Positions 8,277 through 16,690 of a stretch of 64,000 bases of DNA are shown here, one piece after another. The stretch is from CAZGKW01 sp964526295 (GTDB lineage: Bacteria; Planctomycetota; Phycisphaerae; FEN-1346). The position numbers and the translations under genes are program-made. The notes under the pieces were generated by a model, which was not told the DNA's origin, made no database searches, and worked only from the letters and a program-made list of their open reading frames with translations. Location of the stretch: contig CAZGKW010000005.1 of the NCBI GenBank assembly GCA_964526295.1, positions 62,001-126,000 of the forward strand. The letters run 5' to 3'. Position 1 is the first letter of the stretch; each line of letters begins with the position of its first letter.

Positions 8277-11200
8277 TTAGCCTTTCTCGAAGAACGACCC
8301 GTAGACCTTGCGATAGAGGGCGAACATCGCCGGCAGCGAGAACAGGGCCCCGACGGCCATCGGTCCGGCCCAGGTGGCCCAGCCCGATTCCTCCGGAGCA
8401 AACTGGACCACCAGGAGCATCGCCACGAAGGCCAGCGGCGCGACGAGGCCCGCCCCGGCCACGCCCTTCGCGAGCCACGGGGCGCGGTCCTGGAGCGTCC
8501 AGGCCTGGTCGGTCGCATAGGCCCGCGTGCCCCACGTCGCCAGCCCCAGCCAGACCAGCCACACCGCCACGATGGCCCCTCCCGCGGGCGAGACGGCGAA
8601 ACCGACGCTCAACAGGTAGTAGGCCGTGACGACAATGCCCAGCACCGGCAGCGCCACCGCGTAGACCCGCATCAGGTAGCCGCGGAGCACCAGGATCGGA
8701 GACGCGATGGCCATCGAGGAGTACGTTCCGACGATGACCCCCAGCGTCAGCACGTACGCGAACCCGTGCAGCGTCGAGGCCGTCCCGCCCAGCACGTACA
8801 GCACCGCCACGACCATGAACGTCGTGAGGCTCGTCCAGATGGTCCGGGTCAGCGTCTGGTTGATGCTCCGGTTGGTCACCTCGACGGAGAGATCGCCGAA
8901 CTTGCCCCGGTTCTCGCGGATCCGGTCGAACACTACGATCGTGTCGTTCAGGCTGTAGCCGATCAGCGTCAGGAACGCCCCGACCATCGGCAGGTTGATC
9001 TTCATGTCCGTCAGGAGGAGCCAGTTGCCCGACCAGATCCGGTCGAAGACCGCCGTCAAGGCGACCGCACCCAGGACGATGAACACGTCGTGGGCCAGGG
9101 CGGCCACGGCGGCGATGCCGTAGATGGGCTTGGCAAACCGGATCCAGATATACAGCACGATGAACGCCAGCGACCCCACGATGGCCAGGATGGCCTTCTG
9201 CCAGCTCTCGGCGGCCATGGTCGCCTCGAAGCTGGTGGCCGAGAGAAACTCGCGCTGCCCCAGGGCCCCCTCCAGGACGCCGGTCCAGAACTCGGCGTTT
9301 GACACCCCCGCGTAGCGGCCCTCATGCGGGACCGCCACCCACAGGTCGAAGGCCTTGAACCGGCCGGGCCGGTCCCCGCCCGTCGTGCCCCGGACGCGGA
9401 CCTCGGTCTCCTGGATCTCCGGATGCCGCTCTCGGAGGAACCGCAGAAGCTCGGCCTGAACGTCCTGCTCGGCCATCGGCACGCTGACCGTGAACTGAAG
9501 GCGGAGCTTGCCCAGGAACGTGCGGAGCTCCGGCGGGATGAAGTAGTAGCCCTGCTCAGGCCCCGGCGTCCCGGCCTCCGCCTCGGGCACGGCCTCTGCC
9601 TCCGTAGCGTCCCCTTCCGGGGCGGGCCCACGGGCCTCGGCCGGCTCGGTTCGCATCTGCTCGCGGATGAGGTCGTCGGTGATCCGAGACGCCTGGATTG
9701 CGATACGAACGCCCGCCTGCGCCTCCGGCCACATGTCGGCAAAGGCCTCGGGCAGCCTCTTGCGGACGGTGGTCTCGTCGATGGGCCCTTCGCCGGCCTG
9801 GCCCGTGGAAGCGACCCGGATGCGGAAATAGCTCAGGCCCTGCTCCGCGCCGGGACGTGCTTCCACGTCGAGCCGCTGGACGACGGCCCCGGGGGCGAAC
9901 GTCTCGGCAACACGGTCGCGGACCGTCTCGAGCCTCTCGGTCTCGCTCTCGCCGGGCACGGCCAGGGCCACGTCGACCTGGGTCCCGCCCGTGAACTCGA
10001 TGTCGTACTTGTCTCGGCCGCGGGTGTAAAAGTACATCCCCCCCGCCAGGACCAGGACGCCCGACACGACGATGGCCCGCCGGGCCAGGCGCATCCAGTC
10101 GACGTTCGGCGCCTCAATCCACTGCTGCATCCTGAGGTCCTTGACCCACCCGGCCTGCACGCCGGCCTCAAAGACCATGCGGGTGAAAACGAGGGCCGTG
10201 AACATGCTCATCGCAATGCCGACGATGATGACGATGGCGAAGCCCTGGACCTCCTCCGTGGCGAAGACCATGAGGGCCAAGGCCGGGATGAGCGTGGTGA
10301 CGTTGGCATCGAGAATGGTGCGGAACGCCCGGCTGTAGGCCCGCCGGACGGCGAAGGCGAGACTGCCCTCCTTGCCCCTCTCCTCGCGGATCCGCTCGAA
10401 GATCAGGACGTTGGCGTCGACGCTCATGCCCACCGTCAGGATCAGACCCGCGATGCCCGGCAGCGTCCACGCCTGGTTGGCGATGAACAGGATCGCCACG
10501 ACCAGGGCAAGGTTCAGCAGCAGGGCAACATCGGCCACGAGCCCCGCGAAGCGATAGTAGACAGCCATGAAAGCGAGCACGAGGACGAGGCCGATGGCGA
10601 TGGCCCGGACGCCCTTTCGAATGTTGTCCTCGCCGAGCTCCGGCCCGACGGTCCGTTCGAACACCGGGTCGCCCAGGTTGGCCCCGAGGTTGCCCGACTG
10701 GAGGATCTGAAGGACCCGGTCGCGTTCGGCCGTGTTGGCGTAGCCCTCGATGATGCCGCCGGTTGCGAGCGGCTGGTACTCGTCCCTCGATCGCCTGCCG
10801 CCCAGGGTCGGCGCGGACCGGATTTCGCCGTCCAGGAGGATGGCCATCGAGCGGCCGTAGTTCTCCTTCTTGGTCAGCCGGGCCATCCGCTGCTGGGAAC
10901 GGGGCTTGATGGAGAAGCTGACGATCGGCTCGCCCGTAGGCTTCGAGTCGGGTGAGACCGAGGCGAGGTCCTCGCCCGTGATGTCCTGCCCGTCGCCGAC
11001 GTCGACGAGCAGCTCGGTCCGCTTCGCCTCCTTGTCGTGGACGGCGATGTATTCGTCGGGGATCCCACGTTTCGTCAGGTCCTCGTAATAGCTCTCGCTG
11101 ACCGGATACCACTTGAAGCGGTCGTTGGGCGAGGGCCGGCCCGCCCGCTTCAGGTTGACGATCGTCTCGAAGTCGCCCCCGGCCACCTTGTCGCGGTCCT

Positions 11201-11927
11201 GGAACCGGTCGGCAACGATGCGGAACTGGAGGAACCCCGCCTGGCCGACGAGCCGCTTGACGTCCTCGACGTCGGGATTGGTGGCCAGCCCGGCCTCGAT
11301 GGCCTCCCGCCAGGCCTCGATGGTCTCTTTCTCGGTCGGCGGGAAGGGCAGCCACACGGCCACCATGTCGTACTTCTCGTGTCCGCGTTCGCCGCCGGCC
11401 TCGAGGGGGACCACCTCGAACCGCTGGTCCTCGAACTGCCGCCACAGGACGGCCTGGGCGATACGGTCGGTGATGTCGCGGATGTAGAGGGGCGGCCTCA
11501 TCCGAACGACCAGCCGGGTGCCGCCTTCGTAGGCGGCCAGCGCGTCGGGCGGGGGCTTCTCCTCCTTACGCCGCTCGGCGATGCGCTCGGCCGTGAGCGG
11601 CTCGGCCGCCTTGAACTTCACGGCCGCCCGCCGGCCGGGGATCACGATCTCGATCCGGCTCTTGCCCAACTGGTTGACCGTGTAGCCTTGGACGCCCTGG
11701 GGGTCGATTCGCCTGAGGATCGTCCGCCGGACCACCTCCGCGTCGGGCCGGACGCCTTCCTCCGGGGTCCGGAGCTGGTAGACCAGGCTTGTCCCGCCCT
11801 CCAAGTCGATACCCAGCTTGAACAGCGACCGGTAGTCGGCCAGCGGGTCGACCACCATCTGCAGGAGGGGGTAGCCCAAGATGACGATGATCGCCGTCAG
11901 GCTGACCCAGTAAACCCATCGGCTCAT
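8277..11927 (-). CDS. secDF: fused SecD-SecF protein-export membrane protein
   Basis: An accessory subunit of the Sec translocon that uses the proton-motive force to pull exported proteins across the membrane. At 1216 residues it joins SecD (about 1-620) and SecF (about 620-1130). SecD shows LGIDLEGGTSLVYQ near the N-terminus, the P1 periplasmic domain, and a transmembrane block with GMSVDANVLIFERIREE. SecF shows the D-IEFTGGTQ start and LIGYSLNDTIVVFDRIREN. The final 100 residues add further hydrophobic helices beyond normal SecF. The fusion is known in several bacteria, but this version is long because of enlarged periplasmic regions. yajC is directly upstream, as in many sec operons. Confidence 0.95.
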   Translation of the reverse strand: MSRWVYWVSLTAIIVILGYPLLQMVVDPLADYRSLFKLGIDLEGGTSLVYQLRTPEEGVRPDAEVVRRTILRRIDPQGVQGYTVNQLGKSRIEIVIPGRRAAVKFKAAEPLTAERIAERRKEEKPPPDALAAYEGGTRLVVRMRPPLYIRDITDRIAQAVLWRQFEDQRFEVVPLEAGGERGHEKYDMVAVWLPFPPTEKETIEAWREAIEAGLATNPDVEDVKRLVGQAGFLQFRIVADRFQDRDKVAGGDFETIVNLKRAGRPSPNDRFKWYPVSESYYEDLTKRGIPDEYIAVHDKEAKRTELLVDVGDGQDITGEDLASVSPDSKPTGEPIVSFSIKPRSQQRMARLTKKENYGRSMAILLDGEIRSAPTLGGRRSRDEYQPLATGGIIEGYANTAERDRVLQILQSGNLGANLGDPVFERTVGPELGEDNIRKGVRAIAIGLVLVLAFMAVYYRFAGLVADVALLLNLALVVAILFIANQAWTLPGIAGLILTVGMSVDANVLIFERIREERGKEGSLAFAVRRAYSRAFRTILDANVTTLIPALALMVFATEEVQGFAIVIIVGIAMSMFTALVFTRMVFEAGVQAGWVKDLRMQQWIEAPNVDWMRLARRAIVVSGVLVLAGGMYFYTRGRDKYDIEFTGGTQVDVALAVPGESETERLETVRDRVAETFAPGAVVQRLDVEARPGAEQGLSYFRIRVASTGQAGEGPIDETTVRKRLPEAFADMWPEAQAGVRIAIQASRITDDLIREQMRTEPAEARGPAPEGDATEAEAVPEAEAGTPGPEQGYYFIPPELRTFLGKLRLQFTVSVPMAEQDVQAELLRFLRERHPEIQETEVRVRGTTGGDRPGRFKAFDLWVAVPHEGRYAGVSNAEFWTGVLEGALGQREFLSATSFEATMAAESWQKAILAIVGSLAFIVLYIWIRFAKPIYGIAAVAALAHDVFIVLGAVALTAVFDRIWSGNWLLLTDMKINLPMVGAFLTLIGYSLNDTIVVFDRIRENRGKFGDLSVEVTNRSINQTLTRTIWTSLTTFMVVAVLYVLGGTASTLHGFAYVLTLGVIVGTYSSMAIASPILVLRGYLMRVYAVALPVLGIVVTAYYLLSVGFAVSPAGGAIVAVWLVWLGLATWGTRAYATDQAWTLQDRAPWLAKGVAGAGLVAPLAFVAMLLVVQFAPEESGWATWAGPMAVGALFSLPAMFALYRKVYGSFFEKG

Positions 11928-11985
11928 AGGGATCTCGTGCCTCTCCAGTCGGACGGGGGTGTCCGGCGGCGCGCCGGCCCGGCCG

Positions 11986-12357
11986 TCAGGCCTTCTCGCC
12001 CTCTTCCTCGGCTTCCTCGTCCCCGATGACCTTGCTGATGGCGTCCCGGGAGACCCGCACCTTCACGTCGCTCTTCTCGTCGACCCGTATGGCGACCTCG
12101 TCCTCGGCGACCGAGACGACGACGCCGTGCATGCCGCCGATCGTCATGACGTGGTCGTTACGTTTCAGGGCGTTGAGCATCTCCTCGCGTTTCTGCTGGC
12201 GCTGCTTCTCCTTCTTCCGCTGGGGGTAGATGACCAGAAAGTACATCACGGCGAAGGATGCGACCATGACGGCGATGCATGGCAGGTTGATTTCGCCGCC
12301 CCCGCCGCCGCCGTTTCCTCCGCCGGGTGCTTCGGCAAGCAGTGCGTAGAAGTTCAC
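11986..12357 (-). CDS. yajC: preprotein translocase subunit YajC
   Basis: A small SecDF partner. It has a Gly-rich N-terminal segment, one membrane helix (about 28-50, ending in FLVIYPQRKKEKQ, the YajC hallmark), and a basic-then-acidic cytoplasmic domain with the LKRNDHVMTIGGMHGVV motif typical of the family. At 123 residues it is of usual length. It lies 58 bp upstream of secDF and 75 bp downstream of tgt, which matches the tgt-yajC-secD-secF order seen widely in bacteria. Confidence 0.95.
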   Translation of the reverse strand: MNFYALLAEAPGGGNGGGGGGEINLPCIAVMVASFAVMYFLVIYPQRKKEKQRQQKREEMLNALKRNDHVMTIGGMHGVVVSVAEDEVAIRVDEKSDVKVRVSRDAISKVIGDEEAEEEGEKA

Positions 12358-12432
12358 CGGTCACGTCCTTTCGTGAAAAGGCCCGGGCGAACCCTCTCCG
12401 GGACCGCCCAGGGCCGGCCTGGACGCACCTTT

Positions 12433-13563
12433 TTAGTGGCTCCCGTAGTATCTGTCAAGTAATGCCTGGGCCTCGGCGTCGAAGCGGCCGGCCCGGATGG
12501 CGCCCCTCAGACGGCCCATCAGCCGGGTATAGAAGCGGAGGTTGTGGACGCTCAGGAGGATCGGGCCAAGCATCTCCCCCGCCATCAGCAGGTGACGAAG
12601 CGTTCCACGGCTGTAGGCGAAGCACGCGGGGCAGTCGCAGCCGGCCTCCAGGGGTCCCGTGTCCACCTTGAACCGCTCGTTCCGGAGACGGATCGGCCCG
12701 TCGAACGTGAACGCGTTGCCGTTGCGTCCGTTTCGCGTCGGCAGGACGCAGTCGAACAGGTCGACGCCGAAGCCGACCGCCGCCACGACGTCGCGAACCT
12801 CGCCGACGCCCATGACGTACCGCGGCCGGTCGGCGGGCAGTTCCGGCGCCGTCCAGCGGAGCACCTCGCAGAGCCGCTCGTGACCCTCGCCGACGCTGAC
12901 CCCGCCGATGGCGTAGCCCGGAAGATCCATGGCCACGAGCCTGCGGGCACACTCACGGCGGAGGTCCTCCTCGACGCCTCCCTGCACGATGGCCCAGAGG
13001 GCCTGGTCGGCGCGGGCATGCGCGGCCTGGCACCGCTCGGCCCAACAGACCGTCCGCTCCGCCGCCGCCTCGGCATCGGTGCGGCGGCACGGGTACGGCG
13101 GGCACTCGTCGAGGGCCATGATGATGTCGGCCCCGAGCCGGTTCTGGATGGCCGTGGCCGATTCCGGCGTCAGCGTGATCTCGTCGCCGTCGATGTGGCT
13201 TCGGAACGTGACGCCGTCGTCCGTGATCCGGCACAGGTCAGCCAGACTGAAGACCTGGTAGCCGCCGCTGTCCGTGAGGATCGGGCCGGCCCAGCCCATC
13301 ATGGCGTGCAGGCCGCCCAGGTCGGCCACGACGTCCGGTCCCGGCCGCAGGGCCAGGTGATAGGTGTTCGCCAGGACGATCTGGACGCCGACGTTGCGCA
13401 AGACGTCCGGCAGGACGCCCTTTACGGTCGCTTTCGTGCCGACGGGGATGAAGGCGGGTGTCTCGACCGTACCGTGGGGCGTCGTGAGCCGGCCGGCGCG
13501 CGGGCCGTCGCCAGGCGAGGAACCGGCGGGACCCTCCCAGACGATAGCCTCGGGGGCGGTCAT
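12433..13563 (-). CDS. tgt: tRNA-guanine transglycosylase (queuosine)
   Basis: Exchanges guanine-34 of GUN-anticodon tRNAs for preQ1 in queuosine synthesis. Both active-site aspartates are present: Asp98 in TDSGGYQVFSL and the nucleophile Asp271 in FDCVLPTRNGRNG. The zinc site is complete: Cys309, Cys311, Cys314 and His340. The start used is the ATG at 13563, with GGGAGGTG about 9 nt upstream, giving 376 residues, the normal size. The frame is open further upstream, but that extension is Arg/Pro-rich without conservation. Together with queH in the same run it makes the first and last known steps of tRNA-bound queuosine synthesis. Confidence 0.96.
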   Translation of the reverse strand: MTAPEAIVWEGPAGSSPGDGPRAGRLTTPHGTVETPAFIPVGTKATVKGVLPDVLRNVGVQIVLANTYHLALRPGPDVVADLGGLHAMMGWAGPILTDSGGYQVFSLADLCRITDDGVTFRSHIDGDEITLTPESATAIQNRLGADIIMALDECPPYPCRRTDAEAAAERTVCWAERCQAAHARADQALWAIVQGGVEEDLRRECARRLVAMDLPGYAIGGVSVGEGHERLCEVLRWTAPELPADRPRYVMGVGEVRDVVAAVGFGVDLFDCVLPTRNGRNGNAFTFDGPIRLRNERFKVDTGPLEAGCDCPACFAYSRGTLRHLLMAGEMLGPILLSVHNLRFYTRLMGRLRGAIRAGRFDAEAQALLDRYYGSH

Positions 13564-13595
13564 GACTGGGCACCTCCCTCCGAGACCCTGGCGCG

Positions 13596-14840
13596 TCAGT
13601 AGGCCCGGGCGAGGATGATGCCCGGGTAGTAGTAGCGGAGGACCTGCTCGCCCGTGAGACCGCTCTCGGCGAGGAATTCTCCCCCCCACTGGCACATGCC
13701 GACGCCGTGGCCCCAGCCCCCCCCGTCCAGAACAATGGTGCTGCCCTCATCTCGGATGGTGAAACGGGTGCTCCGGATGCGCGACGGCCCGACCCACAGC
13801 CGCCACGTGTTCGCATCGACCTGGACGCTGCGTCCGGCCGCATCGATGATGCGGATGGTAACGGCCCGGCCGTGAGGGCCCTTCTCGGCGATCTCGACCC
13901 GCCGGACCTGGCCCAGGCCGGCCAGCGAGGGCTCGCCGCTGCGGCGAAGGGCCTCGGTTATCTCGGCCTTCGCTATCCTGACCCCGTCCCATACGTAGTA
14001 CTTCGACTTGCGGCAGTACGTGCAGTCGACGCCCGAAAGCATCTTCGGGCCCGGCGTACCATAGACGACCTGGGTGGAGCTGGTCGCCCCGCCGCACGTC
14101 GAGTGGTAGTACATTTTGAGCAGTTGCTGTCCGCCGCGGCCGCCATACGTGCCGACGATGCCGCGCGTCGCCGCGACCGCATTCCAGGCCTTGTCGGTCT
14201 CGTCACCAACGCCGCGGTACATCTGGCTCCGGGTGTCATCGTGGACGTCGAAGGGGTGCGCCTGTCTCTGGCGGCGCTCGTACAGGGCGTACGTCCGGGC
14301 GGCGACCGCCTGGGCCCTGAACATCTCGGGGTGGAAGTTGCCGGGCAGCTCTCCCGGCAGGACGCCGGCGACATACGCCTCGGCCGGGACGTAGTTGACG
14401 GCCGCCAAGCTCCCCTGCCCGGTCCGGATCAGCTTCAACCAGCCGCGGTACGTGCGGCGCCGATCGGCGCCGCCGACGGTATGGCGGAGGTGGAACGTCC
14501 CTTCGGGGTCCGGGTGAAGCTCGACCTCCGGGACGTCGAATTCCCGGCCGTCGACGGATATCCCGCCGCCCGAGGCCCGCACCCTCGTCCAGTCGAGCTT
14601 CTCGTCGTCGGCAAGGACATGCGTGCCGGCCGTCAGGCGGCACGGCCCGTCGCACGCGACCCACACGACGGGCGCGTCGTCTCCGAGCTTGACGCGGATG
14701 ACCGGCATCCCGGCGGCCGTCGCCAGCTCGCGGGTGCCAGGGCCTCGGCACGAACAGCCCCCCAGCGTCATGACCGCCCCGCCGACGGCCAGGGCGACGA
14801 CCGCCACCAGCGCGCGCCGGTCCTCGAGGCACTCTCTCAT
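13596..14840 (-). CDS. SpoIID/LytB-domain lipoprotein
   Basis: A 414-residue protein related to SpoIID, which cleaves glycan strands lacking stem peptides. The N-terminus has a hydrophobic segment ending in LGGC (Cys29), a probable lipobox, so it is likely a lipoprotein. The SpoIID core is recognisable from LPGELPGNFHPEMF, AQAVAARTYALY, the STCGGATSS segment and GHGVGMCQWGG near the end. This organism type is not expected to sporulate, so a role in peptidoglycan remodelling is more likely. Its ATG overlaps the queH stop by 4 bp (ATGA), so the two are translationally coupled. Confidence 0.88.
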   Translation of the reverse strand: MRECLEDRRALVAVVALAVGGAVMTLGGCSCRGPGTRELATAAGMPVIRVKLGDDAPVVWVACDGPCRLTAGTHVLADDEKLDWTRVRASGGGISVDGREFDVPEVELHPDPEGTFHLRHTVGGADRRRTYRGWLKLIRTGQGSLAAVNYVPAEAYVAGVLPGELPGNFHPEMFRAQAVAARTYALYERRQRQAHPFDVHDDTRSQMYRGVGDETDKAWNAVAATRGIVGTYGGRGGQQLLKMYYHSTCGGATSSTQVVYGTPGPKMLSGVDCTYCRKSKYYVWDGVRIAKAEITEALRRSGEPSLAGLGQVRRVEIAEKGPHGRAVTIRIIDAAGRSVQVDANTWRLWVGPSRIRSTRFTIRDEGSTIVLDGGGWGHGVGMCQWGGEFLAESGLTGEQVLRYYYPGIILARAY

Positions 14841-15424
14841 GCATCACCTCCCTCGCGTTGCCGATCCCCGGGGCCTCGATACAAATGTAGGCGAGTCGAT
14901 TCGAAGCGTTCCTCTTCGCTGAACAGGCAGCCGCAGTACTGCTGGCGATAGAGGTGGCGCCGGGCGGCCTCCTCGTGGCCCCGTCGGGCGAGAGGACGCC
15001 AATCCTCGTAACCGAACGCCACGCCGTGCTCGGCGGCGGCCTCCTCGCCGATCCGCCGGACGGCCTCGTGGTCCTGGTGGGTCGACGCGAGGAGCGTCGT
15101 CGTGATCGCGTCGAAGCCGCGGTCGGCGGCCACACGGGCTGTTTCCGCCAGCCGCTTCCGGCAGCACTCCAGGCACCGCTCGGGCCGGTCCCACGGCACC
15201 GACGCGAGGAACTGCTTCGCATCGTAGCGGTCGTCGGCTACCAGGTCGAGCTTCTCCTGGTCGCAAAGCACGTGGACGCTCTTCAGGCGGCGGCGGAACT
15301 CGATCAGCGGCTGGACGTTCGGATTGTAGAAAAAGACCGTGAAAGGCGCGCCCTCGCGCAGCGGTCGCAGGATCGCCAGAAGGCATTCGGCACAGCAGGC
15401 GTGGACGAGCGTCGCGTGCAACAA
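14837..15424 (-). CDS. queH: epoxyqueuosine reductase QueH
   Basis: The non-cobalamin epoxyqueuosine reductase, which performs the last step of queuosine synthesis on tRNA. The family marks are VHACCAECL at residues 8-15 (Cys10, Cys11, Cys14), FYNPNVQP, CLECCRKRL, and a YCGCLFSE motif near the C-terminus; the cysteines bind an iron-sulfur cluster and metal. At 195 residues it is normal length. It heads the queH-spoIID-tgt-yajC-secDF run, with 124 bp of leader region in which I see no clear promoter. Confidence 0.92.
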   Translation of the reverse strand: MLHATLVHACCAECLLAILRPLREGAPFTVFFYNPNVQPLIEFRRRLKSVHVLCDQEKLDLVADDRYDAKQFLASVPWDRPERCLECCRKRLAETARVAADRGFDAITTTLLASTHQDHEAVRRIGEEAAAEHGVAFGYEDWRPLARRGHEEAARRHLYRQQYCGCLFSEEERFESTRLHLYRGPGDRQREGGDA

Positions 15425-15548
15425 GGCCCAGAGTCCCGGTCGGACGTCCCGTTTCCAAGGTATCCCGAGCGGCGCACGGCGCGGACCGGCGTCTCTCTCG
15501 CCGAGGCGAGGTCAACGAATGCGGGGAGATGCCACGCAGGACGCCGGT

Positions 15549-16529
15549 CTAGCCGGCCAGGCTGAGCCCGTGACGCCGCAGGGCCTGCTTGACCTCGTTC
15601 AGCGAGGTCTCACCGAAGTTCTTGGAGCCGAGGAGCTTCTCTTCGGTCAGGTTCGCCAGGTCGCCGAGCGTTTCGCACCCGAGCCGCTCGATGGCCTTTC
15701 GGCTGCGTGCGCTCATCTCGACGTCCTCGATCTTGACGGCCGCCCCGGCCGGGCGGACGACCGGCGGTCGGGCCGGGATCGGCCCCGGAGCGGGCGGCAG
15801 GCCCCTGGCCTCCTCCGCTTCCTCGACGGCCATCCCCAGGTACAGCCCCTTCGAGGCCAGCATGTCCTTGATCTCCTGGAGGCTGGTTTCGCCGAAGTTC
15901 TTGTAGGACAGCAGGTCCTGCTCGGTATGGCGGATCAGGTCGCCGAGGGTGCGGATATTCATCTTCTTGAGGCAGTTGCGGCTGCGGACGCTCAGCTCGA
16001 AGTCCGTGACGGGGATCTCCAAGACCTGGTTCCGCTTGTCGCGACGCCGTTCGCTCTCCTCGTCGTAGTACATGACCTGAGAGGCCTCGGCGTCGCGGAG
16101 GAAAAGCCGGGCGCGGGCCTGGTTCGGGTTGACCGCCAGGATCCGCTCGAAGCACTCGATGGCCTCGTCGTAGCGGCCCGCATCGTCGTAGAGGACCCCC
16201 AGGTTCATCAGCGCCCCTTCATGGATGGGCGGCTGCTGGACGCACTGCTTGTAGTAGTCGACCGCCAACTGTTCCTCGCCTCGCATGTCGTAGAGGAACG
16301 CCAGGCGGAACAATGTGCTCCGGTGCGTCGCATCGAGCTGGAGGGACCGCTCGTAGGCTTCGATGGCCTCCTCGTAGCGTCCCTGGATCTCGCGGACGTA
16401 GCCGAGGCGATACTGGTAGTCGGCCGTCTCGGTCCCGCCGTCCTTCTCGAGCTCTGAGAGCAGCTTCTCGGCCTCCTCGGCGTTGCCCTGCAAACACGCC
16501 TTCTCGATTTCCTTCATCACGTCAGCCAC
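15549..16529 (-). CDS. TPR protein with two RNA-polymerase-alpha C-terminal-type domains
   Basis: Residues 1-155 are tetratricopeptide repeats (for example GRYEEAIEAYERSLQLD and GRYDEAIECFERIL). Residues about 178-245 are a near copy of the RpoA C-terminal domain (SVRSRNCLKKMNI, TLGDLIRHTEQDLL, NFGETSLQEIKDML, LASKGLYLGM), and residues 280-326 are a second, shorter copy (MSARSRKAIERLG, NFGETSLNEVKQAL). The rest of RpoA is absent. Start is the GTG at 16529, with AAGGAGG 7 nt upstream; the frame is open upstream but that part is unconserved. It may bind UP-element DNA or compete with RpoA. Similar proteins occur in Planctomycetota, but I know of no established function. Confidence 0.85.
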   Translation of the reverse strand: MADVMKEIEKACLQGNAEEAEKLLSELEKDGGTETADYQYRLGYVREIQGRYEEAIEAYERSLQLDATHRSTLFRLAFLYDMRGEEQLAVDYYKQCVQQPPIHEGALMNLGVLYDDAGRYDEAIECFERILAVNPNQARARLFLRDAEASQVMYYDEESERRRDKRNQVLEIPVTDFELSVRSRNCLKKMNIRTLGDLIRHTEQDLLSYKNFGETSLQEIKDMLASKGLYLGMAVEEAEEARGLPPAPGPIPARPPVVRPAGAAVKIEDVEMSARSRKAIERLGCETLGDLANLTEEKLLGSKNFGETSLNEVKQALRRHGLSLAG

Positions 16530-16596
16530 GATGGGGCCTCCTTGCGACCAAACGGGGTGGTCTAACGGGCAATCAACAAGCCCTGAACGGCCGCCT

Positions 16597-16624
16597 ATTG
16601 TACCGACGTGGGCCCGTTTTGCAA
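16597..16624 (-). promoter_or_regulatory. candidate promoter of the TPR/alpha-CTD gene
   Basis: Minus strand TTGCAA (16624 to 16619), 16 bp, TACAAT (16602 to 16597). Identical in both boxes and spacing to the promoter before the TGS GTPase gene. The leader would be about 60 nt. Confidence 0.6.
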
Positions 16625-16654
16625 GCCCCCCGGCGGTCGGGCGGTGCGTGAGGG

Positions 16655-16683
16655 CTGGCCCCGCCCGGTTTCGGGGGTATAAT
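16655..16683 (+). promoter_or_regulatory. candidate promoter of the phosphoesterase gene
   Basis: A perfect TATAAT (16678-16683), with CTGGCC (16655-16660) 17 bp upstream as a weak -35. Transcription would begin at about 16690, on or next to the first ATG (16691). This gives either a leaderless mRNA or a short leader before the TTG at 16739. Confidence 0.55.
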
Positions 16684-16690
16684 CGGCAGG

